In this document: piece after piece, positions 1 through 10,185 of the stretch
Layout of the letters: every line of letters starts with the position of its first letter
Position numbering within the stretch: the stretch's first letter is position 1
Origin: Afifella aestuarii
GTDB taxonomy: Bacteria; Pseudomonadota; Alphaproteobacteria; Rhizobiales; Afifellaceae
DNA: 64,000 bases
Reading direction: 5' to 3'
NCBI RefSeq assembly: GCF_004023665.1
Contig: NZ_SAUF01000001.1
Coordinates: 1,102,501 to 1,166,500, forward strand
Notes under the pieces: generated by a model
Database searches by the model: none
Told to the model about the DNA's origin: nothing
What the model saw: the letters and a program-made list of their open reading frames with translations, nothing else
Made by a program: the position numbers and the translations under genes

Positions 1-113
1 TGTGTCGCTCTTGCAAGGCTGTATCCGAGGCAGGCAAGAGCGTTAGACAAGTGTCACATGGCTCTGTTAGCCGGTGGCGGATTCTCCGCCTCTACCTCAA
101 AAGGACGTCCAAC

Positions 114-1103
114 ATGATGAAGCCAATCCTCGGGCTTGTGGCTGCGGCCTTTGCCCTCGGCATGGCCGGCAGCGCTGCCGCAGAGCCCTCGGGCACGCTC
201 ACCGTCTACACCTCGCAGCCGAGCGAGCAGATGCAGAGCGTGATTGCGGCGTTCAACAAGGATTATCCGGACGTTCAGGTAGAGCTCTTCCGCTCCGGGA
301 CGACCGAGGTGATGAACAAGCTGCTCGCGGAGTTTGCCGCAGGTTCCTCGCCCGCCGATGTTGTGCTCATCGCCGATGCCGTCGCCATGACGCAGCTCAA
401 AAATGACGGTCGGCTGATGACCTATGACGATGCGCCGATCGCCGATATTCCCGACGCGCTCATCGATCCCGACCACACCTTCTTCGGCACCAAGCTCATC
501 ACCACCGGCATCGTTTACAACACCAATCTCGTCGATAAGGCGCCGACCTCCTGGGCGGACCTGAAGGCCGAAGACGTCGCTTCCAAGACGACCATGCCGT
601 CGCCGCTTTATTCAGGTGCCGCCGTCATCCATGTCGGCACCATGGTGCAGCAGCCCGAGTTCGGCTGGGATTATTATGAGGCGCTTGCCGACAACGGCGC
701 CATCGCCGGGCAGGGCAATGGCTCCGTCATCGAGGCCGTCGCCCGCGGCGAGAAGGCCTATGGCATCATGATCGAATACATGGCCTTCAACGCCAAGAAG
801 AAGGGCTCACCGGTCGAGTTCGTGTTTCCGCAAGAGGGCGTGACCGCGATCTCGCAACCCGTGGCGATCCTGAAGTCGACCGACAATGCGGAAGCCGCCA
901 AAGCCTTCGTCGATTGGCAGCTTTCCAGGAAAGCGCAGGAACAGTCCGTGGCTCAGGGCTATTTCCCGATCTTCGACGATGTGACGCCGCCCGAAGGATA
1001 TCCGAAGGTCGGCAGCCTCAAGATCCTGCCGACAGACGCCGAGACGCTTCTTGAAAACGACCAGGCCAACAAGGAGAATTTCGCTGAGCTCTTCGGCGGT
1101 TGA
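114..1103 (+). CDS. ABC transporter substrate-binding protein (Fe(III)/phosphonate-type family)
   Basis: Periplasmic solute-binding protein of about 329 residues. The first 23 or so residues form a signal peptide (basic start, hydrophobic core, cleavage after an Ala-rich stretch before EPSGTL). The mature start LTVYTSQPSEQ is typical of the SBP family 1/6 proteins that bind ferric iron or 2-aminoethylphosphonate. I chose ATG 114 because AAAGGACG lies about 7 bases upstream; the reading frame is open from GTG 51, but that would add an unlikely charged leader. It is the first gene of an operon with the permease and ATPase that follow. The substrate cannot be read from the sequence: I could not identify with confidence the paired tyrosines used by FbpA-type iron binders. 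Family assignment is firm, substrate is not. Confidence 0.88.
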   Translation: MMKPILGLVAAAFALGMAGSAAAEPSGTLTVYTSQPSEQMQSVIAAFNKDYPDVQVELFRSGTTEVMNKLLAEFAAGSSPADVVLIADAVAMTQLKNDGRLMTYDDAPIADIPDALIDPDHTFFGTKLITTGIVYNTNLVDKAPTSWADLKAEDVASKTTMPSPLYSGAAVIHVGTMVQQPEFGWDYYEALADNGAIAGQGNGSVIEAVARGEKAYGIMIEYMAFNAKKKGSPVEFVFPQEGVTAISQPVAILKSTDNAEAAKAFVDWQLSRKAQEQSVAQGYFPIFDDVTPPEGYPKVGSLKILPTDAETLLENDQANKENFAELFGG

Positions 1104-2832
1104 TGTCGGTACGGCGGGCGCGGCCTCCTCGCGCCTGCCTCTCTTGCGCTTGCTTGAGCGCCATTTCCTCCTCGTTCTCGTTGCCCTCTATCTTGCGGCC
1201 TTCGCTTTGTGGCCGCTTGGACAACTCTTCGCCGAGGCACTGGCGGCCAACAAAGAGGGCGTGCTTTTCGGCACGTTCCTCGATCAATGGGAAAGCCGCT
1301 CCGCGATCCGCGCCCTGAGCCATACGCTCGAGGCGTCGTTTCTCTCCACGCTCGTCTCCGTCGTGATCGGGGCCGTTGCCGCCGTGCTCCTCGTCCTCAC
1401 CGATATGCGGTGGAAGGGCGCGATCGTCTTCATGCTGCTTTTGCCGCTCCTGATCCCGTCGCAGATCATGGCACTCGCCTGGATCGAGCTCACCGGTCCG
1501 ACGAGCCTGATCCTGGCGCCGCTCGGGCTTGCACCCGAACCCGGCATGACCAACCCGCTTTACTCCAAATGGGGCATCGTGATCGTCATGGGCGTCGAGC
1601 ATGCGGCTCTCGTCTTTTTGACGGTGCGCGCGGCGCTTTCTTCATTGCCCATGGATATCGTCGAAGCGGCGCAGCTCGCCGGCGCCCGGCCTCTTCGTAT
1701 CGTCATGCGCATCTTGATGCCTCTCGCCTTTCCCTCCGTCCTGAGCGGGGCTGCGCTCGCTTTCGTCGCTTCGATCGGCAATTTCGGCGTGCCGGCACTT
1801 CTCGGTATCCCGGGGCGCTACACGATGCTGACGACGCTCATCTATCAGCGCCTGCAAGGTTTTGGGCCGCAGGTGCTTGGTCAGGTCGCGGCCCTTGCCG
1901 TCATTCTGACTCTGATCGCCGCTGCTGGCCTTCTCATTCGCAGCCTCGTCGCGCGGCGTTTCGGAGCTGCCGTGGAACGCACCAGTGCGCCGCTCGTGCC
2001 GTTCCCGCTCGGCCGCGCGCGTTTGCCGGTCGAGGGTGTGTTTCTCGCCTTTCTGGCCGTCATTGCCATCCTGCCGCTCTTCGCCCTCGTCGGCACGTCG
2101 CTGTTGCCAGCGCTTGGCGTGCCACTGTCGTTCGAAACTCTGACGCTGGAGAATTATCGCTTCGTGCTTTTCGGCTACGAGGCGGCGCAGCGTGCCTTTA
2201 TCAACAGTTTCGCTCTCGCGCTTTCGGCCGCGATGATCAGTGCGGCGGTGGCCCTGCCGCTCGCCTATCTTTCGGTGATCGAGCGGCGTCCGCTTGCGCG
2301 CCTTCTCGACCTTTTCGCCGATGCGCCCTATGCCATTCCCGGCACGGTGCTCGCCATCGCCATTATCGTCGTCTTCCTGCCGCCGCTTCCTGGTCTCGGC
2401 GTCAGCCTCTACAATACCGGCTGGATCATCTTGGTCGCCTATCTCGCCCGTTTTCTCGCCCTCGTTCTGCGCCCGACGGTCGCTGCCATGGAAAGCCTCG
2501 ATCCGGGCATGGACGAGGCGGCGCGCGCTGCCGGTGCCGGCATGCTCACACGCCTCAAGGCCGTCGTCGCGCCGCTTCTCGCGCCGACGCTCGCGGCCGG
2601 TGGGCTTCTCATTTTCATGCAGGCTTTCAATGAGCTCACCGTTTCGGCGCTTCTTTGGTCGAGCGGATGGGAGACGCTCGGGGTCATGGTCTTTTTCCTG
2701 CATCGGGAAGGAAACACGACGGCGGCCGCGGCGCTTGCGACGCTCGCCTTGATCGCGGCACTCGGGCTTGCCGGCGTCGCGGCCCTCTTTGTGCGAAAGC
2801 TGCCTTCCGGAGTTGTGCCATGGCGGGGATGA
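1051..2832 (+). CDS. ABC transporter permease with two BPD domains (FbpB/ThiP-like)
   Basis: Inner-membrane permease of up to 593 residues. The length and repeated hydrophobic pattern show two fused binding-protein-dependent transport domains. Each carries an EAA-type loop that docks the ATPase: one near residues 205-225 (AAQLAGARPLR) and one near 488-508 (EAARAAGAGML). It forms the channel for the importer encoded by the flanking genes. The only start giving full length is TTG 1051, which overlaps the binding-protein gene by 53 bases. There is no in-frame ATG near the upstream stop; TTG 1144 and TTG 1150 are alternatives just before the first membrane segment. The real N-terminus is therefore uncertain. 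It probably shares its transcript with the genes on both sides. Confidence 0.85.
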   Translation: MKTTRPTRRISLSSSAVDVGTAGAASSRLPLLRLLERHFLLVLVALYLAAFALWPLGQLFAEALAANKEGVLFGTFLDQWESRSAIRALSHTLEASFLSTLVSVVIGAVAAVLLVLTDMRWKGAIVFMLLLPLLIPSQIMALAWIELTGPTSLILAPLGLAPEPGMTNPLYSKWGIVIVMGVEHAALVFLTVRAALSSLPMDIVEAAQLAGARPLRIVMRILMPLAFPSVLSGAALAFVASIGNFGVPALLGIPGRYTMLTTLIYQRLQGFGPQVLGQVAALAVILTLIAAAGLLIRSLVARRFGAAVERTSAPLVPFPLGRARLPVEGVFLAFLAVIAILPLFALVGTSLLPALGVPLSFETLTLENYRFVLFGYEAAQRAFINSFALALSAAMISAAVALPLAYLSVIERRPLARLLDLFADAPYAIPGTVLAIAIIVVFLPPLPGLGVSLYNTGWIILVAYLARFLALVLRPTVAAMESLDPGMDEAARAAGAGMLTRLKAVVAPLLAPTLAAGGLLIFMQAFNELTVSALLWSSGWETLGVMVFFLHREGNTTAAAALATLALIAALGLAGVAALFVRKLPSGVVPWRG

Positions 2833-3872
2833 GAGCCTCTGGTCTCGGCAAGCGTTTCGGCGAGACGGACGCCCTGCGTGCGGTCGACCTTGCCATCGAA
2901 AACGGAGAGTTCCTGGCGCTTCTCGGGCCTTCCGGTTGCGGCAAGACCACGCTGTTGCGCTTGATCGCCGGCTTTGAAGTGCCGGATGCGGGCGAATTGC
3001 ACCTCGGTGACGCGGTGGTGGCGCGGGCGGGCTGGGCGTTGCCGCCGGAAGAGCGCAATGTTGGCATGGTGTTTCAATCCTATGCGCTCTGGCCGCACAT
3101 GTCGGTCGCCGACAATGTCGGCTTTGCACTCAAGGTGCGCGGTCTCGACGCCAGCGAATGCCGCCGGCGGATCGAGGATGCGCTCGAACTCGTGGGGCTT
3201 GGCGGCCTCGCCAGGCGCAGGCCGGCGGAGCTGTCGGGCGGGCAGAAACAGCGTGTCGCGCTTGCCCGCTGTCTCGCCATGCAGCCCTCTGTCGTTCTTC
3301 TCGATGAACCGCTCGCCAATCTCGACGCGCATCTGCGTGAGGCGATGCAGATCGAGTTTCGCCGCTTTCACCGTGAGATCGGTGCCACCTTCGTCTACGT
3401 GACGCATGACCAGAGCGAGGCGATGGCGCTTGCCGATCGGGTCGCGGTGATGGATCGCGGCGCTTTGCAACAGGTCGCGGCGCCGCGGGAGCTCTACGCG
3501 GAGCCCGAAACCGAGATGGTGGCACGTTTCGTTGGACGCGGCATGGTCCTGCCGGTGACGGTTCTCGGGCATGAGAACGGCTTCATCGTCGCGGAGGCTT
3601 TTGGTGCGCAGATGAGGGTGAGGGGGCATGCGACGGCTGGAGAAGAGCGCCTTCTCTGCGTCCGACCTGCCGACCTCGCGCTGGATGGTGCCGGGATGGA
3701 AGCGCGCGTCACCGCAGCGGCTTTCCAAGGGGCGGCGACCATCGTGTCGGCGCAAATCGAACAAGGAGAACATGTTTTGAGGCTCGAATGCCATGGTCTG
3801 CCGCCTGAGGAAGGCGCGGCTGTCAGAATTTCCGTGCGTGATGGCTGGTTGCTGCCGGCGGGACGCGCGTGA
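2820..3872 (+). CDS. ABC transporter ATP-binding protein (FbpC/PotA-like)
   Basis: Cytoplasmic ATPase of about 350 residues that powers the importer. Visible motifs are Walker A (GPSGCGKTT, near residue 41), Q-loop (MVFQSYALWPH), signature (LSGGQKQRVALARCL) and Walker B followed by the D-loop (VVLLDEPLANLDA), with the H-loop in YVTHDQSEAM. The region after residue 235 matches the TOBE-type regulatory extension of this subfamily. ATG 2820 has GGAG 7 bases upstream and overlaps the permease gene; ATG 2829 forms an ATGA overlap with the permease stop and is the alternative. The stop overlaps the start of the next gene by one base, so all four genes look translationally coupled. Confidence 0.9.
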   Translation: MAGMRASGLGKRFGETDALRAVDLAIENGEFLALLGPSGCGKTTLLRLIAGFEVPDAGELHLGDAVVARAGWALPPEERNVGMVFQSYALWPHMSVADNVGFALKVRGLDASECRRRIEDALELVGLGGLARRRPAELSGGQKQRVALARCLAMQPSVVLLDEPLANLDAHLREAMQIEFRRFHREIGATFVYVTHDQSEAMALADRVAVMDRGALQQVAAPRELYAEPETEMVARFVGRGMVLPVTVLGHENGFIVAEAFGAQMRVRGHATAGEERLLCVRPADLALDGAGMEARVTAAAFQGAATIVSAQIEQGEHVLRLECHGLPPEEGAAVRISVRDGWLLPAGRA

Positions 3873-4954
3873 TGGCGTTGACGTTCAAGGCGCTGTCAGG
3901 GCTCGGCCCGAAACAGCCGGCGACCTTTCTCGTCGAGGCGGAGGGGCGGCGCATCATCTTCGATCTTGGAGAGGAGAAGGCGACCGGCCGACGTGCCGAT
4001 CTTTCAAATCTCGGCAAAGTCGACGCCGTCGTCATCAGCCATGGGCATTTCGACCATATCGGTGCGCTCGATAGCCTGGAGACGCTCGGCCATCCGGCAC
4101 TTTATGCGAGCGGATCGGTGCTTGCGCGTATCGACCGGCCGGCCAACGCGCGGGAACTCCCTGCGCAGGGCGAGACGGAAATCGCCGGCCTTCGCGCGAA
4201 GACCGGGCGCAACGGGCATGCGATCGGCGGGGTTTGGACCTTCCTCGATGTCGCGGGTGGATTTATCTATATGGGCGACCACACGGATGAATCGAACGTC
4301 TTCGCCTTCGATCCGCCGCCTGAAGCCGCGACCATCGTTCTCGATGCTTCCTACGGCGATGCGGACGAGCCGCGGTCGGCGCAAATCGGTGATGTGCTGC
4401 AGCTCACGGCAAGCGGACGTGTGCTCATCCCGGTCCCTCCGGATGGGCGCGGAATCGAGATGGCGCTGATTGCCGACGAGGCTGGGCGCAAGATTGCGAT
4501 CGACGAGAACGTGCGAACATATCTTCGGCGCATCGCCGGTCCCGATCGCGAATTTGCCGCGCCGGGCGTGGCGGAACGCGCCGGGCGCCTTGCCGAACGC
4601 GCAGATGATGCGGCCGATCCCGGGGCCAAGGCTGACGTCTTTCTCGCCGCCGATGCCGATGGGGATTTCGGCGTGAGCGGGGAGATTATCGATCGCCAAA
4701 TGCGCGACCTCTCCGTCGTCTTTACCGGTCATCTGCACAAATCGACGCGCGGGTACAAAATGGTGCAGGAAGGGAACGCCGTTTTCCGCCGCTACAACGT
4801 GCATCCGACATTGCCGCAGAACGTACGTCTGGCGCGTGCCGTGAACGCCTCAACGGTGGTTCCGGCCTTTGCCGATCCGGCGCATCTCAGCGCGTTCGAG
4901 ACCGCTTTCGCGCCTGCCCGTGTTGATCTCTCCGGTGCATTCGCGATCGGCTGA
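3872..4954 (+). CDS. MBL-fold metallo-hydrolase linked to the ABC importer
   Basis: Protein of 360 residues with the metallo-beta-lactamase zinc-site motif H57-G-H59-F-D61-H62, a later GDHTDES segment and a further metal-type histidine in FTGHLHK near residue 288. There is no signal peptide, so it is probably cytoplasmic. It starts at ATG 3872, overlapping the ATPase stop by one base (GTG 3869 is possible), which makes it the last gene of the importer operon. The fold is clear but MBL proteins hydrolyse many ester, phosphodiester and thioester substrates. The context suggests it processes whatever the transporter imports; this is inference. The gene ends three bases before the convergent ABC-2 permease gene ends. 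Confidence 0.8.
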   Translation: MALTFKALSGLGPKQPATFLVEAEGRRIIFDLGEEKATGRRADLSNLGKVDAVVISHGHFDHIGALDSLETLGHPALYASGSVLARIDRPANARELPAQGETEIAGLRAKTGRNGHAIGGVWTFLDVAGGFIYMGDHTDESNVFAFDPPPEAATIVLDASYGDADEPRSAQIGDVLQLTASGRVLIPVPPDGRGIEMALIADEAGRKIAIDENVRTYLRRIAGPDREFAAPGVAERAGRLAERADDAADPGAKADVFLAADADGDFGVSGEIIDRQMRDLSVVFTGHLHKSTRGYKMVQEGNAVFRRYNVHPTLPQNVRLARAVNASTVVPAFADPAHLSAFETAFAPARVDLSGAFAIG

Positions 4955-4957
4955 AGC

Positions 4958-6079
4958 TCACGCCATTTCCGTGATCGTCTTGCGAAAGCGGGTCAGCGCC
5001 AGGGTGAAGAGGACCGCTCCGATCGCTGCGATTGCGAGGAATTGCGGCCACACGACACTGAAGCCTGCGCCGCGATAAAGGATCGCCTGCGCCAGCGAGA
5101 CGAAATGCGTGTTCGGTGCCGCGAGCATGATCGTCTGGACGATATCGGGCATGCTTTCGCGCGGCGTCATACCGCCTGAGAGCATCTCGAGCGGCAGAAG
5201 GACGAGGATCAGCAGAAGCCCGAATTGCGGCATCGATCGCGCCAGCGTCGCCAGGAAGATGCCGATCGATGTCGAGGCGAAGACATGCAGCGCGGTGCCC
5301 GCCAGGAAAAGCGCGATCGACCCTTCGATCGGCACCGAAAGAAGCCCCTCGATGACGACGGTGAGCGACAGGAAGCAGGATACGACGACGACGAGGCCCA
5401 TCGCCCATATCTTGGCTGCCATGATCTCGAACGGCGTCACCGGCATGACGAGAAGATGCTCCACTGTGCCATGCTCGCGCTCGCGGATGAGGGCGGCTCC
5501 CGTCAGCACGATCGACAGGAGCGTGATGTTGTTGATCACCTCCATGATGGAGCCGAACCAGGCGCGGTCGAGGAGCGGATTGAAGCGGGCTCGCAGCTCC
5601 AATTCGACCGGGAGCTGATCGACGGCACGGTAGTGGCGGGCGAAATCCTCAACCTCTCCCAGAACGATCGACTGGATATAGCCTGATCCCGTGAAGGCCT
5701 GGGTGACGAGCGTTGCATCGACATTGAGCTGCAAAGTCGGCGTGCGCCCGGCGAGCATGTCGCGTTGGAAATCGGGCGGAATGACCAGCGCGAACGTGTC
5801 GAGGCCGGCATCCATCCGCTGGTCCATTTCCGAAGCGGTGATCATCTTCGGAGGCACGAAATAGGGTGGGTAGAAGTCCGAGACGATGCGGGTCGAGAGC
5901 GGTGATCGGTCCTCGTCGACGATGCCGATGGTGGCGCGGTTGAGGCTTTCCGGCATCGAGGTGGCCGCCGCATAGACGCCAAGCGTGAAGGCATAGACGA
6001 TGAGGATGAGCATCATCGGATCGCGCACCAGGCTGCGCAGTTCCTTCACCCCGAGATTGCCGATATTGGCGAGCCGCAT
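4958..6079 (-). CDS. yhhJ: ABC-2 type permease, YhhJ-like
   Basis: Inner-membrane permease of 373 residues. It has one N-terminal membrane helix (about residues 22-40), a large extracytoplasmic region of about 140 residues, then five or six membrane helices in the C-terminal half: the ABC2_membrane_3 layout seen in YhhJ and the permease half of RbbA. ATG 6079 is one base past the stop of the upstream rbbA-like gene. An upstream in-frame start exists but lies inside that gene. The order adaptor, ATPase-permease fusion, permease matches the E. coli yhiI-rbbA-yhhJ set, so it probably pairs with the neighbouring permease domain in an export complex. The exported substrate is unknown. Confidence 0.85.
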   Translation of the reverse strand: MRLANIGNLGVKELRSLVRDPMMLILIVYAFTLGVYAAATSMPESLNRATIGIVDEDRSPLSTRIVSDFYPPYFVPPKMITASEMDQRMDAGLDTFALVIPPDFQRDMLAGRTPTLQLNVDATLVTQAFTGSGYIQSIVLGEVEDFARHYRAVDQLPVELELRARFNPLLDRAWFGSIMEVINNITLLSIVLTGAALIREREHGTVEHLLVMPVTPFEIMAAKIWAMGLVVVVSCFLSLTVVIEGLLSVPIEGSIALFLAGTALHVFASTSIGIFLATLARSMPQFGLLLILVLLPLEMLSGGMTPRESMPDIVQTIMLAAPNTHFVSLAQAILYRGAGFSVVWPQFLAIAAIGAVLFTLALTRFRKTITEMA

Positions 6080-6080
6080 G

Positions 6081-8852
6081 TCACCGCTCCTGTTTTTTGA
6101 GGAGGAGCGCGGTGGCGGCAAGGAGCACCGGGGTCGCGAGCGCCAGCGGCAGGAAAGCTCCGCTCAGCTCCGAGAATCCGAGGCTCTTTGAGAAGGTGCC
6201 GCGTGCGATCGTGAGAAAATGCGCCGTCGGATAGATCTCTCCGACCAATCTGCCGATGCCTTCGAGTGCGGAGACCGGATCCGTCAGTCCGGAAAAGTTG
6301 ACGGCCGGAAGGATCGTCAGGATCGCAACGCCGAAGATCGAGGCGATCTGGCTTTTCATGAAAGTCGACATGAAGAGGCCGAGAGCGGTTGCCGAGCACA
6401 CGTAAAGGAAGGCCGCCGTTGCAAGCGCGAGAAAACTGCCTTTGAAGGGGACTGCGAAAACCGTCACGGCTAGCGCCGTCAAAAGCAAGAAGCTCAGCCA
6501 ACCGAGAATGACATAGGGGATCTGCTTGCCGAGCAGAAATTCCAGCTTCGTCGTCGGCGTCACGTAGAAATTGACGATGGAGCCGAGTTCCTTTTCGCGC
6601 ACGACGCTCAAAGCCGCCAGCATCGCGGGGATCAGCATCAAGAGGATCGGGATCACGGCAGGTACCATGGCGACGATACTCTTCACGTCCGGATTGTAGC
6701 GGAAGCGGGTTTCCAGATCGACGAGACCGGCAAGGCCGGTCGAGCGGCCGGTTTCCTTCGCCTTGGCGAGCAGCCACTGGGTGTGCATCCCTTGCACGTA
6801 GCTTTTGATCGTCTCCGCCCGTGTCGGCATGGCGCCATCGATCCAGGCGCCGATCTCGACATTGTCGCCGCGCGCGACATCGCGGGCGAAGCCCGGCGGG
6901 ATTTCGATCGCCAGACCGATTTTTCCCGCGCGCATGCGCTGGTCGAGATCTTCGTAACTCGTGATCGGCGGTTTCTCGATGAAGTAGCGTGAACCGGCGA
7001 TGTTGAAGGCATAATCGTGCGACAGGCCGGTCTGGTCTCGGTCGAGGACGGCGAAGCTCAAATCCTCCACGTCGAGACTGATGCCGTAGCCCATGATGAA
7101 CATCAAAATCACGCTGCCGACGATGGCGAGCGTCAGGCGGATCGGGTCGCGGCGCACCTCCTGGCTTTCGCGGCGCGAATAGCTCGCCACGCGGCGCAGA
7201 TCGAAGAAGCGGCGTGCGGGTCGCGTCTCAGGCGCCGGATCCTGGGTGACGAGGGCCGTTCCCTTCGGCGCCTGTTCCTCATCCGCCCCCGCCTCTTCCA
7301 GATAGGAGATGAAGGCATCTTCGAGAGAGGCAGCTCCGCGCTTTTCGACCAGGTCTTTCGGCCTGTCGGTCACCAGCACCTTGCCGGCATGCATGAGCGA
7401 AATGCGGTCGCAGCGTGCCGCCTCGTTCATGAAGTGCGTCGAGATGAAGATTGTCACCCCGTCGCGTCGCGACAGCTCGACGATCATCCGCCAGAACGCG
7501 TCTCGCGCGACGAGATCGACGCCGGAGGTGGGCTCGTCGAGGATGAGCATCTCCGGCTTGTGGATCATGGCGACCGCGAGCGAGAGACGTTGACGGTGCC
7601 CCAGCGGCAGGGAATCGGGGAAATCGTCGAGGATTTCGGCGAGGTCGAAACGTTCCACCATCTCGCGGATGCGCGCCGGAATGTCTGCCTCCGGCACCCG
7701 AAAGAGACGGGCATGGAGCTCGAGGTTCTGTTTCACCGACAGCTCGGTGTAGAGCGAGAAGGCTTGCGACATGTATCCCACCCGCTCTCGGGTGGTGAGG
7801 TCGCGCGGATCGACCTCTTCGCCGAAGAGAAAGGCCCTGCCTTCTGAGGGGGCGAGCAGGCCGGTCAGCATCTTCATCGTCGTGGTTTTGCCGCAGCCAT
7901 TGGAGCCGAGGAAGCCGAAGATCTCGCCGCGCGGGATACGAAAGCTCACATGGTCGACGGCGGTGAAGGCGCCGAAGCGCATGGTCAACCCTTCCGCCTC
8001 AATGGCGGGGACGCCGTTGTTCTCTTGTGCCTGCGGCGGGATGACGACAGGCTGATAACCGGCCTGCTTTTCCTCGGGTAGGAGCGCGATGAAGGCGGCC
8101 TCGAGCGTCTGCGTTCCGGTTTTTGCCAGAAGCTCGTCCGCGGTTCCCGTCGCGAGCACCTGCCCGCCATCCATGGCGATGAGCCAGTCGAAACGTGCAG
8201 CCTCTTCCATATAGGCGGTGGCGACCACGACGCTCATGGTCGGTCGTCCGGCCCGGATCTGGTCGATCAGTTCCCAGAATTGACGGCGGGAGAGGGGATC
8301 GACGCCGGTCGTCGGCTCGTCGAGGAGAAGGAGGTCGGGATCATGAATGAGCGCGCAGCAAAGTCCGAGCTTCTGCTTCATGCCGCCTGATAGCTTTCCC
8401 GCCGGCCGCGTCAGGAAGGGTCCAAGGCCGGTGGCTTCGGTCAGCTCGTGAATGCGGCGTTCGCGCTCCGCCTTTCCGTTGCCAAAGAGGCGGGCAAAGA
8501 AATCGAGGTTTTCAGACACCGACAGTGTCGGATAGAGGTTCTTGCCGAGCCCTTGCGGCATATAGGCGATGCGCGGGCAGACGGCGGCGCGGTGGCCGGA
8601 ATCCTTCATGCTGCCGCCGAGCACCTGCACTTCACCCTTCTGGATGCGGCGGGCGCCGGAGATGAGGGAAAAGAGGCTCGATTTGCCGACGCCGTCGGGG
8701 CCGATGAGCGCCACGGCGCGCCCGGCCGGAATGTCGAGGGTGATATCGTCGAGCGCCTGCGTGGCACCAAAGCGCAGCCCCACATGCGCGAGGGTTGCGA
8801 CGGGCGGGGGCGTCTCGCGGTCGGAAGGGACGGTCGGGAGGGGCGGCTTCAT
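6081..8852 (-). CDS. rbbA: RbbA-like protein: two ABC ATPase domains fused to an ABC-2 permease
   Basis: Fusion of 923 residues, close to the roughly 910 of E. coli RbbA. ATPase domain 1 (about 20-250) has Walker [10 protein letters not shown] at 51-59, signature LSGGMKQK and Walker [13 protein letters not shown]. ATPase domain 2 (about 285-515) has Walker [10 protein letters not shown] and Walker [12 protein letters not shown], but its signature reads LPLGHRQR, so it departs from LSGGQ. The permease half (about 545-923) has one helix, a large outer loop and five helices. RbbA has been reported to associate with ribosomes in E. coli, but the adaptor and second permease in this operon argue for an envelope exporter. 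It overlaps the upstream adaptor gene by 4 bases. Confidence 0.9.
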   Translation of the reverse strand: MKPPLPTVPSDRETPPPVATLAHVGLRFGATQALDDITLDIPAGRAVALIGPDGVGKSSLFSLISGARRIQKGEVQVLGGSMKDSGHRAAVCPRIAYMPQGLGKNLYPTLSVSENLDFFARLFGNGKAERERRIHELTEATGLGPFLTRPAGKLSGGMKQKLGLCCALIHDPDLLLLDEPTTGVDPLSRRQFWELIDQIRAGRPTMSVVVATAYMEEAARFDWLIAMDGGQVLATGTADELLAKTGTQTLEAAFIALLPEEKQAGYQPVVIPPQAQENNGVPAIEAEGLTMRFGAFTAVDHVSFRIPRGEIFGFLGSNGCGKTTTMKMLTGLLAPSEGRAFLFGEEVDPRDLTTRERVGYMSQAFSLYTELSVKQNLELHARLFRVPEADIPARIREMVERFDLAEILDDFPDSLPLGHRQRLSLAVAMIHKPEMLILDEPTSGVDLVARDAFWRMIVELSRRDGVTIFISTHFMNEAARCDRISLMHAGKVLVTDRPKDLVEKRGAASLEDAFISYLEEAGADEEQAPKGTALVTQDPAPETRPARRFFDLRRVASYSRRESQEVRRDPIRLTLAIVGSVILMFIMGYGISLDVEDLSFAVLDRDQTGLSHDYAFNIAGSRYFIEKPPITSYEDLDQRMRAGKIGLAIEIPPGFARDVARGDNVEIGAWIDGAMPTRAETIKSYVQGMHTQWLLAKAKETGRSTGLAGLVDLETRFRYNPDVKSIVAMVPAVIPILLMLIPAMLAALSVVREKELGSIVNFYVTPTTKLEFLLGKQIPYVILGWLSFLLLTALAVTVFAVPFKGSFLALATAAFLYVCSATALGLFMSTFMKSQIASIFGVAILTILPAVNFSGLTDPVSALEGIGRLVGEIYPTAHFLTIARGTFSKSLGFSELSGAFLPLALATPVLLAATALLLKKQER

Positions 8853-9973
8853 TCTGCGCCCGTCATCGCGCCCCCGGGCTCAGGCTCGGGCGCGCCCTTT
8901 TGCGGCAGATTGACCTTGAGGTTATCCGGCCACTCAGCGCTGCCGTCGATCTTCACATAGGCCATCCCCGGCAGCCCCGTTTTCACGTAGCGGATATGTT
9001 CCTTCAGAAGGTCGGTGGGGATTTGGGCCTTGATGCGGAACATCAGTTTCTGCCGCTCTTCGGCGGTTTCCACCGTCTTCGGCGTGAATTGAGCGACATC
9101 GGCGACGTAGGAAATGGTCGCCGGGATCACATATTGCGGGGCGGCGTCGAGGACTATGCGGGCTTCGGCACCGAGCGCCACGCGACCTGCCTGAAGTGTC
9201 GGCAGGAAGAACGTCATGTAGACATCCGACAGATCGACGAGGTTCAAAATCGCGCTGCCGGCATTTACGACTTCGCCAGGCTCGGCGATGCGGTACTGCA
9301 CGCGCCCGATCCGCGGCGATGTGAGGGTGCTGTCGTCGAGATCTGTCTTGATCCGCTCGACCGTGGCACGCATCGCGTCCACCTGTGCCTCCGCCGTCAC
9401 GACGCCCGAGCGTGCATAGCCGAGAGCCGCATCGGCGGCTGCCACTTTGGCCTTTGCCGCGGCAAGGGCGGCCTTGGCGCCTTCGAAAGCGGCCTTGTCG
9501 TCGTCGTATTGTTGCACGGAACCGGTGCCGCGTTCCTGCAAGGTCTGGCTGCGGGTAAGACGTTTTTCCGCGGCTTCGAGCGTCGCCTCTTGCTGTGCAA
9601 CGGTGGCTTCGGCGGCTTCTTTTTCCGCCTGGCGCTGCGTGACCTGGCTGTTTGCCGTTTCGATGCCGATCTCGGCAGAGCGCAATTGTGCCTCGGCTTC
9701 GCGCAACTGCGCCTCAAGCGTAGCGGTATCCATCTTGGCGAGTTTTTCGCCGGCGGCGACATAGTCGCCTTCTCGCACATAGACGTCCTGCAGGCGGCCG
9801 GCCGTCTTGCTTGCGATGTCGATCTCGACCGCTTCGATCCGGCCGTTGCTCGAGGCGAGGGCTGCGTTCTCGTTCTCGCCGGTCACCATGGCCCTGATTT
9901 CGGGCCAATAGGAATAACCGACGCCGAGGATGAGAGCCGCGACGATGAGGACGAGGAGAAGCTTTCTTGTCAT
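8849..9973 (-). CDS. yhiI: HlyD-family periplasmic adaptor, YhiI-like
   Basis: Membrane-fusion protein of 374 residues. A single N-terminal membrane anchor (residues 5-24) is followed by a biotinyl-lipoyl-like half ([13 protein letters not shown]), a long alanine-rich coiled coil (about 90-215) and the returning beta-barrel region. The family bridges inner-membrane transporters and outer-membrane channels. ATG 9973 follows a non-coding gap and is probably the first gene of the three-gene exporter operon; its end overlaps the rbbA-like start by ATGA. No TolC-like gene lies nearby, so the outer-membrane partner must be encoded elsewhere. Confidence 0.88.
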   Translation of the reverse strand: MTRKLLLVLIVAALILGVGYSYWPEIRAMVTGENENAALASSNGRIEAVEIDIASKTAGRLQDVYVREGDYVAAGEKLAKMDTATLEAQLREAEAQLRSAEIGIETANSQVTQRQAEKEAAEATVAQQEATLEAAEKRLTRSQTLQERGTGSVQQYDDDKAAFEGAKAALAAAKAKVAAADAALGYARSGVVTAEAQVDAMRATVERIKTDLDDSTLTSPRIGRVQYRIAEPGEVVNAGSAILNLVDLSDVYMTFFLPTLQAGRVALGAEARIVLDAAPQYVIPATISYVADVAQFTPKTVETAEERQKLMFRIKAQIPTDLLKEHIRYVKTGLPGMAYVKIDGSAEWPDNLKVNLPQKGAPEPEPGGAMTGAE

Positions 9974-10152
9974 GGAGGCGGGCCGGTCTTCGCTGGCGGC
10001 GTGGGAGCCGCGGCAGGCGCCGCCACTTCGCTGCCGCTTCGCCTAAAAGGTACTCCGGCGGACCTATCCTGGCAAGCCGAAGCTTGAGCCGATCATGGGT
10101 CCCTCATGTTTATAGACCAGCCGATGCGCGGTGGCATGCCCGCGAAAGAAAT

Positions 10153-10180
10153 AGCCGCTCCGCAAGGCTGCGGAGCGGCT
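10153..10180 (-). terminator. Rho-independent terminator of the che operon
   Basis: A perfect 12-bp stem (10153-10164 with 10169-10180) encloses a 4-base loop, starting 5 bases after the cheR stop. On the minus strand it is preceded by AAAA and followed by a T-rich run (ATTTCTTTC), as expected for intrinsic termination. On the plus strand only TTT follows. It closes the long leftward chemotaxis transcript. Confidence 0.8.
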
Positions 10181-10185
10181 TTTGA

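Noticed and set aside
1642-3129. 495-codon minus-strand frame opposite the permease and ATPase genes
   Set aside because: High-GC antisense frame rich in Arg, His and Glu without domains; the plus strand carries clear ABC motifs.
9974-10152. A small gene between the adaptor gene and the cheR terminator
   Set aside because: No frame with a ribosome site or plausible composition; probably the promoter region of the exporter operon.
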